Assembly (NCBI GenBank): GCA_026261815.1
Contig: JAMPIT010000481.1
Location: 3,905,501 to 3,969,500 of the forward strand
Direction: 5' to 3'
Length of the DNA stretch: 64,000 nucleotides
DNA from: Monarcha castaneiventris obscurior
Taxonomy: Eukaryota; Chordata; Aves; Passeriformes; Monarchidae
A program made the translations under genes and the position numbers. The notes below the pieces were generated by a model that was not told the origin of the DNA, did no database searches, and worked only from the letters and a program-made list of their open reading frames with translations. Of this stretch, positions 52,767 through 61,320 are shown piece after piece (positions within the stretch are counted from its first letter, which is position 1; each line of letters begins with the position of its first letter).

Positions 52767-53201
52767 TGATGCCTTCTCCAGCCACCTAGAAACAGAGACT
52801 AGACAAGAGTAAGGGAATAAAGGTTGGGATTTATTTGAAGGCCTTCAAGGCACACCCTGGGGAGCCAGAGGCTGCCTCCAAAAATGGACCCCAAGATGGA
52901 CCCCAGGTCACGAGTTCTTCACACCTTTATAGGTTTGGTTCATTTGCATACCACGGTTAATTCTCCAATTAAAGCCCCAGTTTAATGATGGAATTCCCCT
53001 CAGCTTGCTCCCCCTTAGAGGCTTTGGGTTACACATTTTGGGCCTAGAAGAGCCTGGCTGTCCTTGAAGGCAAAGCCTGGAGAGGCTTTGTTGTGTCTGC
53101 CCAGCACGAGAGAGCAGAAATTACAGGCTACAAGGAGCTCAGAGTTACACTCTAAGCAGTACAGAAATGGTAAAATATAAAAGTTAAAACCTAAGGCAAC
53201 A
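52767..53201 (-). mobile_element. Complete solo LTR, minus strand (435 bp)
   Basis: On the minus strand the element starts TGTTGCC and ends GGCATCA, giving near-perfect terminal inverted repeats. It is flanked by CCCA at 52763-52766 and CCCA at 53202-53205, a 4-bp target duplication. Reading on the minus strand, an octamer (52942-52949) is followed after 10 bases by TATAAA (52926-52931), then a duplicated GGGGTCCAT, then AATAAA (52830-52835). That order fits U3, R and U5 of a retroviral LTR. No internal retroviral sequence remains, so it arose by recombination between the two LTRs of a provirus. A 4-bp duplication is typical of class I (gammaretrovirus-like) elements, but the class is inferred. 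Confidence 0.93.
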
Positions 53202-53347
53202 CCCAGATAAAGTGATTCCTGGTGGCCTTTTAACCCCATTGTGGATGCTTTCAGAAATGCATGTTTTGGAGCTGCTGTGTTGAGAGATCTGAGCAAGAGT
53301 TAAAATAAAAAGGCAAATTCAACCAAACCTTATGTGCATGTTGGTGC

Positions 53348-53490
53348 TGTGTAGTGCCTCAACTCTGCTGGACTCAATCAGTTTCTGAATAGAGCTTGTT
53401 GATAGATAACTTTTTATAAGGTAAAATATGTAAGTTAAACAAAATAATAATAATAATCCGGGATCAGGACAAAAAAGACAAAATATCAGC
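53348..53490 (+). repeat. Unidentified ~145-bp dispersed repeat, copy B
   Basis: This is the second copy of the repeat at 51175-51321, in the same orientation. It lacks six bases after TGTGTAG and carries an extra ~16 bases between TTCTGAATAG and TTTTTATAAGG. A shared GATGCTTTCA string lies upstream of both copies (51103 and 53245 regions), so the homology may extend further left. Confidence 0.68.
53443..53457 (+). repeat. (AAT)5 microsatellite
   Basis: Five perfect AAT units lie inside copy B of the unidentified repeat and are absent from copy A, so they expanded after the copies separated. Confidence 0.9.
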
Positions 53491-54410
53491 AACAACAGAA
53501 CTTGAAATATTTCAGAGCAGAATTTCAATTTAGTCAATCGAAGTATCATTTTCAATTGAGAAGGAGTGTCTCAGTATTATGTTGACTGTTCTACCCTCTT
53601 TTAATATAAATGTTCTAAGAAAAAAGCTGCTCTAAAATTTAAAATCTCACTCTTAATTTCTTTGAATAAAATTTCATCAAGACCATCACTATTTTGTAAG
53701 GGAGCAGGGGGGAAGTCATTTGGACCACCCCAAGGTTTGGTTCAAACCATGGTTTTGTGCAGAAAATTCTTTTGACAAATGTTTTCCTTCACCCAGTTTG
53801 GTTTCTTTGTTGTTTGCCAAATCCACAGCGGTGATTTTTAAATTTTTATTTTCTTTTCCTGTGATTTTTTCCCACCCCACCCCAGGAACCCCTCCCTTCA
53901 AGAAGCTCCTGGTTTTGCTCACTGGTGAGACTGGAAGCACGACTCTGGGCCACCTCAAAGACCATCTGCTCTGCAGGGCCAACCTGCCACTGCTGGATCA
54001 TGCTGTTCTTTCCTTCCCTGAGATGCTCCGGGGTGAATTTTGCATCTTCCTGGTCCAGTCCGATGTAAAACTCAGCTGCTGGAGTGGTAGGAAGGTGGCA
54101 GGACTAAATCAGGGCTTCCCAAATGGATTTCCTACATGCAAAATGTTGATATTTAGCAACTTCTTGCCCTCAAATCAGACACAAGGGGGTTGTGGTGGCT
54201 AAGTTGAGCTTAGCAGGTGCAGCTTTCTCTAGGAGCTGAGCTGGGGGTCCTTAGGGCACGCAGCCATTCTGCCCTCCCACAGTCCATTCCAGACTGTTCC
54301 CCAGCCTTGCTCCCTTAGCTGTCAGCCTCACAACACAGGGATGGCCAAGGAGGTACAGAAGGCACTCTCATGGCGGCCCCTCATGGTTTTATTGATGCAT
54401 CTTGTCCAGC

Positions 54411-54504
54411 CAGTTCCCAGGGGCAGAGAGAGCACGAGGTCAGGGAGCAGGGGCTTTCAGTTCCCAGGGGCAGAGAGAGCACGAGGTCAGGGAGCAGGGG
54501 CTTT
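54411..54504 (+). repeat. Exact 47-bp tandem duplication
   Basis: A 47-base, purine-rich GC-rich unit (CAGTTCCCAGG to GGGGCTTT) occurs twice with no mismatch (54411-54457 and 54458-54504). The lack of divergence indicates a recent event and makes a length polymorphism likely. Confidence 0.95.
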
Positions 54505-54906
54505 TTCCTGGGATTCAGGGGTGGTGCAAGAATGGAGCTGGGGTACAGGGACCAAGAGGAAGAGCCCGAGGAAGTGGCCAGGGCTAGGGACAAGGGAAAG
54601 GTGGGGGAATGATGTAAATTTAACCCCACACAAGGGGGTGACTGTGGTGGATCTGAGGGACACCAGATATCTGTGCTTGCAATAGAACAGAATATTTGTA
54701 CTGAGAATCTGACCCAATCCAACACCTATCCCTCCTCTCCTGTGGGAATCCAGAGTGCAGGGAATATTTCTCTGCCTGTTTTGAAGAGAAAAACCCCCCT
54801 GAACAATGTGGTTTTCGACCTTTATCCATGGAGAAAACTCCCTACTATCTGGGAGGAATTAAAATCTACACAGATGTGAACTAGGTGATAGAATATGATG
54901 TAAGGA

Positions 54907-55333
54907 TGGCACAGGGTGAAGAATTTAGAAGTTTTAGGTTTGTTAATGTAGTAAATAGATAAACAGTAAAAGTTCCAAGATGGAGGAGACCTTGTAGTTT
55001 TAAACCTCCATCGTTCTTCTTCTAGTCCTCCATATTTTGCAGCAAAGGTAGTTTAGGATGATTGGATGAAAAGTTCCACAGTTCCAGCCTGCGTGTCGGA
55101 GTGATTTACTGAGCATTGGAGGAAAAGTAAAAATACCTGTCGTTTCAATTTCTTATTGGATAATTTACCTTTAAAAAGGCTCTGGAATTTTGATAAGCAG
55201 CCATTTTCTCACCTTCTCTTGCCATGTTCTGCTATGTCTTTTCTACGCTAATAGCTGATAACACTAAAATAAACAACTATCTGAAGAAGCAGTTACTGCG
55301 AGTTTGCCTCGTCCGTTTATCAAGTTCCTTGCA
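54907..55333 (+). mobile_element. Candidate solo LTR of a second family (about 427 bp)
   Basis: The segment has the architecture of an LTR: ATTGG (55155-55159), TTTAAAAA as a TATA-like box (55170-55177), AATAAA at 55268-55273 about 98 bases later, then about 60 bases resembling U5. This spacing matches the confident LTRs of the window. Boundaries starting TGGCACAGG and ending TTGCA are flanked by AGGA on both sides (54903-54906 and 55334-55337), a possible 4-bp target duplication. Other boundaries (for example TGATGTAAGG to TTTATCA) are conceivable, and the sequence shares no family likeness with the LTRs at 52.8 and 59.5 kb. Confidence 0.5.
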
Positions 55334-57714
55334 AGGACTCTAAAGGGTTTTAAGGGCCTCTCCCAGCAAGAGAGGCTGATTTATGGCACTACCAGGGTCA
55401 CTCTCCCTTTGGAATTATTTACCAGGCCTGCCACTAACCCAACTCAAGCTCCACCAAAATTATATAGACTCCAACTCTGCAGAGAGATTTTAGTGCTTTG
55501 TTCTCCTCTATAACGATTTTTCTTCTGAAAACGTAACACAGAATTTAAACTCCAAGCTCATTACAGCAGAGACAACATGTCATTAGTAAATTCTTCAATG
55601 GGATCTCATCTCATCCCATCTCCTCTCTCATGTGCAGGAGCCACCACGATATGATCAATATTTAAGACTCCCTACACACCAAGTTCCACCACAGATTAAA
55701 CACATAACAAATTATTTTTGTTTCACTCCCAATAATGGTTTGAAAAGATTCTCCTATAAATTTTAAGTCTTATTAACTTTCTCCTTCAGGTCTGGGACAC
55801 TTTAAAGAATTGATTAAAATAATAACTTCCTGGTTATGTGACTCGTATGCTGTGCAGTTTAACATTTTAATTCCTGGTGGTTAAGGCTCCCTCTGCATCT
55901 CACACAGCACTTTCCCAGTTGCCTCAATTACTTTTCAAGCAGTATGTATATAACAAGGAATAAAGGAGGATGTGATTGGACAACGGAGCACAGCACAAGG
56001 AATAATTTGCTGAGTTTTGTTTATACTGGATGTTGAGAACCCATTGTAAAAATTAAAGGGAAGAGGTTTAACCCCTGAGCCTGCTGGGCATTTGCACATC
56101 CCCACTTCCTGCTCTGTTCGTTAAGCAAACACAAACCAGTTCTTCATTTACATTTTTATTTCTTCTAAATATGTCTGTGTTTAGGACAGAGAGAATCTAA
56201 ATATGTGCAAGATAAAAAAAAATGCACTAATGGTATAAATCTGTCCAGAGCAGCTCCTCAGAAATACACATGGAGAACATGATGATGCAGTTACAAAATC
56301 CAGCCATTGGATTGCAGGTGCCCATCACAAATGGGCATTAATTACCATTAAAGAGATGTTCACACTGAGCAGATGATAAAGACACTCTGCAGTTCCTGAG
56401 GCTAATATGAGGGAGAGCTGTACAAGTCACCTCCTTTTAAAAGAACGAGGGAAGTTCAGGGACTGAATGTCCCCATTATTTCTCAAACTTGCTTTTTTCT
56501 CTCCATTATAGTCTCACCAATCTTTTCTAGATTCCAGATACTTCAAAAGTAAGTGATATTTGACTGGATATATACTAAAACAACAAAAAAAAAAAAACCA
56601 TATCCAAAAAATCCCTAAAAGAATCCCCTTTAGACATCTCACTACAGCCTTGCTATTACTATCGACATTGTCACCAGAATATTTCCCTGATAAAGTCAGA
56701 TATCTGTGATTCTGTGATGGGTATTTAGGGCCAAATTCTCACACAGGTGTCTCTATCTGTTGCTACAGAGAGCAAAAATGACCCTTATGAACCTGCACAT
56801 GCACCAAAGAAGCAACATCCAGCCAAGGCATGCACATGCTGAAAATTGAGCAAGTACCTTTTTCTTTTGCACTTAATGACACAGAGAAAACATTGTTTCT
56901 CCTGTAGCCCCGAGAAAGGAAGTACTAAAAGATCATTTTTAAGTATCATAACAATTTTCACACAGCAGCTTCTGTGAAAAGGGGTCCCAGTTATTTAATC
57001 CTCTGAATGCAAGCAATCCTGGGATGAATCCATTATGTGAGTTCCAAAAATTGAAACAAGAGGCACAATTCAGGCCCTGAGACAGACTGTAATTTACCTC
57101 CCCAATCCAGTAGCTGGAGGCTTCAAAGGGAAAGTACAGCTGAGAAGAAAGAAAAACACAGTGGAACAAATTATCCACCTAAATGATGTAAAGGGACTGG
57201 AATCCAGCCACAACTGTAAGATTTAGATTTCTTCTAATACAGAGGAGAGTGTAAAATACAGTGTGACAGGTTTGGTAAACTAAAGGCCCAGGACTCTCTT
57301 CCCACCCTCAAAACAGAGATATCTTTACAGAGATTGTATGAGTCAGAGTGGGCAAAGGAAGAGAGTCAGAGCTCTGCTATTCCAACCTGACATCTCTCTA
57401 ATTTATTTAAGACCATAACCAACTTAGGAAAGCCACAGAGAGCCACACTGGGCCATCAGGCCACCCCTGAATTTGAAGATCTTCCCCTTATCTCTTGTAA
57501 TCTGTTTTAAATCCAATCATCTCTGTTTGAATAAATTTCTTCTTTTAGAATAACATCTTGACCGAGATGAGAAACTGTTATTTCACTTCATAATTTTTTT
57601 TTGCCCTCAAGGTTCAATGCCCTGTTACTTGATGCTTTACTTCTAAGGTGAACTTAACGGGCTTCTCCTCCACTCTTTGGTTCTTCCCATGTCTTTCTTC
57701 ACTAGATTAGAAAC
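55334..57714. other. Unique non-coding sequence
   Basis: No gene or confident repeat is seen. A CTGTGATTCTGTGAT string near 56704-56718 resembles the CR1 3' tail but stands alone. A-runs occur near 56214 and 56586. Confidence 0.4.
55740..56060. promoter_or_regulatory. Possible conserved non-coding element
   Basis: Unique AT-rich sequence with TTGATTAAAATAATAAC, TTTTAATTCC and GTGATTGGAC strings and no repeat signature. The evidence is compositional. Confidence 0.25.
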
Positions 57715-57860
57715 ATATATTGCATACTGTGCCCTGAAGGCATTCATACATGCAACCAGGTCACCTCCCTTCTTAAAAAACTTAACAGACTAAGCCCTTT
57801 AGTTCTCACAGTAAGGAACATTCTTCACAGATACAGCAGAATTTGTGAGCTTTTCACTCT
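57715..57860 (-). mobile_element. Old CR1-like LINE fragment
   Basis: The string AACCAGGTCACCTCCC followed by a run ending AACAGACTAAGCCCTTTAG and TCTCACAGTAAGG fits the familiar reverse-orientation CR1 or L3 motif (GGTCACCTC, then an AAACA-A-CCAG-T-type string). It is strongly diverged and could extend left to about 57.4 kb, where the sequence has a similar old-repeat texture. It encodes nothing intact. Confidence 0.5.
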
Positions 57861-59494
57861 TCTTCCAAAAAAAAAAACAAACCCAAGCCAAAAAAATTCA
57901 TTTGTCTTTGCTCCACTCTCCATGGTCTGGCACAATGAAGGTCCCTTCCTTGCAGCCACAATTTTAACATGGGTTCAGCTGGTGGGGGGAAAGTTGACAT
58001 TTGGCACATCACCCCTGCAATCTTCCTCTAGTGGTGGTCACATGGTGCTTATTCTTAATTTTAAATTTTCCACCTCATTTTTGTAAAATGAAGCCAAAAT
58101 GACAATGAGCATTGATGAGAAGAAGTGTTTAGTGCGAGTCAAAAGAGCAAGGATTGTTCACAAAGCTTTGCACAAATCCTCTGCAAGGCACCTTCCTGCC
58201 AGCTCCCTTCTCATGCAGGTTTCCATATTTCCACTACAAAGTCCTAATTTCTCTCTCATGTTTCTCCCCTTTCACCTTTCCCAACAAACCTTTGCTCTTT
58301 CTTGAAGGTTATTTGCCTACGTGTCAGTCACATTCAATTCAAAAACTGTGTTCAAATAGAGAGAGAGGAGAGATGAGTTAATTTATTGTGATAATAAGGA
58401 AGATTCAAAGAATTACTTGTTTGCAAAATAGCTATTTTCCTAAATTTACAAGGCAGTGGTCAGAGCCAAGATGAGCTGCTCCTCTTTACGGAATGCATGC
58501 GAGCTCTGAACGGCTCTTTCCTGCGCCTTTATTTTACTAAACTTGTCACACCAGATTTTACACTTCCTTCTAAATTATGAGCAAAAAGATCCCTTTGTTT
58601 GTCATTTTTCCACTTTGCTGGGTATGGATCATGATCAAACAGCTCAGCCAAGTTCCCATCCTCTGCTCACGGCAGCCGGAGCTCCTGGAGCCGTGGCAAT
58701 GCCCCTAACGGGGCTCTCGGACCTCCTGGGTTTCCCGAGCCTCCAGGGCATCACACCCTGCCCGGCTCTGCTGCTCACCTCCCTTCCCACTGCCGTTTTT
58801 AAATCACCAGTGCCCGGAGCAGGTGCAGCTCGCTGATAAATGCAGGTCACTCAGTGTCTGAAAAGCAGGAGACACCGGGCACTGACTCCCATCTCCTCTC
58901 TGCCCTGCGCTCCACACCCAGGGTGCTGTGCACGGACACAGCTTTTTGCTTTTCCACAAACCACCTGGGACCTGCCAGCACTGCCTGTAACACTCAGAGC
59001 CTTGATTTGGATTATTTCACCCCTCTGGTGAATGACCTTCCCCTCCACCAGCCCTTCGTGCTGCCACCGGTACCTGCCTGTGATGGCAGTGCAAGGAAAT
59101 TCGGTCACAATGCTCCTTTTCCTACCTCAAGGCATGGAAAGCTGGTGGGTGGTTCAAACAGCCAGGGAAGGAAATAATGCTGTGAGCATTGGTCTAAGTT
59201 CCTGTCCTGGAGGCTTGTTCTATTATTCACAAAGCAGCAGCAAATAAACGAGGAAAACGGAGCAGTAACCTCCCACCTCCACCAGACAAATAGACCCATT
59301 TTTCCCTTTTTTATAATTAGCACGCCCGATTTTATGGCTGAAGGGGGGCAGGTAGGGGCTGCCCATCCTAAAACAAACTGAGCAGCGCAGTGAATCTGGC
59401 GTGATGGGAGGAGGGACAGTAAAACAAGAGCTTTAACAGGAGGTGCTTGTGCAGACCCAAGGCTTGTGGTGACAGAGCGCAGAAATGATCCCAG
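57861..59494. other. Unique non-coding sequence
   Basis: No gene is supported. An A-rich patch lies near 57867-57895. The 58.65-59.1 kb part is GC-rich with some CpG dinucleotides and overlapping chance frames. The last four bases (CCAG) are the left target duplication of the next LTR. Confidence 0.45.
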
Positions 59495-59929
59495 TGATGC
59501 CTTAGGTTTTAACTTTTATATTTTACAAATTCTGTGCTGCTTAGAGTGTAACTCTGCAGTTCCTTGTAGCCTGTGATTTCTCTTCTCTCGTACAGACATA
59601 ACAAAGCCTCTCCAGGCTTTGCCTTCAAGGACAGCCAGGCTCTTCTAGGCCCAAAATGTGTAACCCAAAGCCTCTAAGGGGGAGCAAGCTGAGGGGAATT
59701 CCATCATTGAACTGAGGCTTTAATTGGAGAATTAACCGTGGTATGCAAATGAACCAAACCTATAAAGGTGTGAAGAACTCGTGACCTGGGGTCCATCTTG
59801 GGGTCCATTTTTTTTGGAGGCAGCCTCTGGCTCCCCAGGGTGTATCTTGAAGGCCCTTCAAATAAATATCTGTCTTTATTCCCTTCCTCTTGTCTAGTCT
59901 CTGTTTCTAGGTGGTTGGAGAAGGCATCA
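59495..59929 (+). mobile_element. Complete solo LTR, plus strand (435 bp)
   Basis: The element begins TGATGCC and ends GGCATCA, a perfect 7-bp terminal inverted repeat, and is flanked by CCAG at 59491-59494 and CCAG at 59930-59933. Octamer ATGCAAAT (59743-59750), TATAAA (59761-59766), a doubled GGGGTCCAT (59788-59796 and 59800-59808) and AATAAA (59861-59866) follow in the order expected for U3-R-U5. It has the same length as the copy at 52767-53201 and agrees with it at roughly nine bases in ten by eye. The two have different target duplications and opposite orientation, so they are separate insertions, not the two ends of one provirus. Confidence 0.94.
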
Positions 59930-60559
59930 CCAGCACTGCCCTGGGAGCCTCTCCCAAGGTGCTGCTGGCTCATGCAAGGAGCCCTCATGTACGAGCATCA
60001 CACACCCACACACACACCAGAGGTGTGACATTTCTCGGTGTGGGGTGGCCCAGAGCAGGGCTGAGCTGCCCAGGCAGGGCTGTGGCACAGAGGGCACGGC
60101 CGGGCACTCCCAGCCCTCTGCTTGCCCCAGCATCTCCCTGGGCTCTGCCTGGCACTGGGACACGGGGCTGGCTCTGAGTCCCCTCCTCACGCAGGTCCTG
60201 GTGCGGGGCACATCTGAGGAGCTCTGAGGATGGCACTAGGATGGCACCAGGATGGCACCAGGACACTGCAGGGAAGGGGCTGCACTGGGCAGGAGCATCA
60301 GGCAAGGGGCAATAGCAGGACCCCTCGGTATCACATCCCAGCTGAGCACAGCAATGGTGCAAAACACCCAGCGAGGCTCTGACTCTCTGTCCCTGTGTGT
60401 CCCTGGCTCACCCAGCAGCTCTAAGTGGGCAACAACGCCTTCACAAGAAGCCTTTTTCACTAACACTGAAGATATCTTGCTGATCTCTTTCACCTTAAAT
60501 CTCTACACCCTGCAAATGAAGTAGTTTGGAAACTGCCATAATCCCAGCATAATCCAATG
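59930..60559. other. GC-rich unique sequence
   Basis: GC-rich sequence with a short CA-rich patch near 60001-60017 and an 11-bp tandem repeat. Several overlapping open frames on both strands are explained by the GC content. A run of 10 C follows at 60570-60579. Confidence 0.45.
60227..60263 (+). repeat. 11-bp tandem repeat, about 3.4 copies
   Basis: Units at 60227-60237, 60238-60248 and 60249-60259 share AGGATGGCAC and differ only in the last base, followed by a partial AGGA. Confidence 0.93.
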
Positions 60560-61320
60560 TAGAAATATTCCCCCCCCCCTTCTTTAAATTTGCCCTGATG
60601 GTTTTAATTTGTCGCAATGTGGCAAAAGTTTTGGTGATCTTTTGGACAGACACATACTGCAAATCCTTTACAGATATAAAACCAGTTTACTGAAAACTAC
60701 TGCATAATTATGGAATTGAAGAGTATTTGAAGAAATGTGATTTCACTGTGACTTCTCTCTTCTGGAAATTACAGGAAGATTCCTCAAATAAGTTTCATTT
60801 CTCCTTGAAAAGATATTGTTGAAATTTTCTGAAGTATTTCTCCTTTTCTTTTTTTGTTTTAGAATAGTGGCAACTGTAACACACTAATAAATCTTAATGC
60901 AAGACTGTTTCAAACATAATTGTACTAGCTGTAGGCTAGATTACAGGTGTCCTTTCAGACACTTTAACTTGCTGTATTTACATCTTGCTGCATCAATTGG
61001 ATGGCTATTGTAAACTTTATATTATGCAAGGTGTGTAATTACACAGCCTTCCCAACTCCCATCACAAGTGCACACCTGGCCTGGTTCTAACAAGCACATT
61101 CCTTCTCAAAATGACTACGTAATTAGAAAATTCCACTTCTTGGCCACAGCTCTGTGCTGAGCACACGTAGATTTTACTGTGAAACGCGTTACCATTTCTC
61201 TCACAGGGTCAGTGGACACGCTGTGAGCTGCTCATTGTTTTTAATCCTAACATGACCTTTATACTAAATACAAAAAACAACCTTGGGATTGAAAAGCATG
61301 GCATGATGTCATGAGCACAG
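60560..61320. promoter_or_regulatory. Possible conserved non-coding element
   Basis: After a run of 10 C, about 700 bases are AT-rich, repeat-free and contain GCATAATTATGG near 60701, ACTAATAAATC near 60883, GTGTAATTACAC near 61033 and TACGTAATTAGAA near 61118. Several of these are palindromic homeodomain-type sites. The density of dyad sites is higher than in neighbouring stretches. I infer a candidate enhancer. Confidence 0.33.

Larger units (their letters stand above)
53202..54906. other. Unique sequence with small repeats
   Basis: This stretch contains copy B of the unidentified repeat, an (AAT)5 microsatellite and a 47-bp tandem duplication. A 160-codon open frame (53720-54202, plus) is preceded internally by a polypyrimidine-CAG string near 53850-53885, but no known domain is visible. 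Confidence 0.45.

Noticed and set aside
53720..54202. 160-codon open frame with an internal 3'-splice-site-like CAG after a pyrimidine tract (near 53885)
   Set aside because: The downstream frame has no recognisable domain and I see no matching donor or neighbouring exon. Chance is more likely, though a transcript search could overturn this.
56704..56718. CTGTGATTCTGTGAT string resembling the CR1 3' tail repeat
   Set aside because: No CR1 body is visible next to it, and two repeats of a 7- or 8-mer are too little to support a call.
52767..59929. The two solo LTRs as the two ends of one provirus
   Set aside because: They are in opposite orientations with different target duplications, and no retroviral gag, pol or env sequence lies between them.
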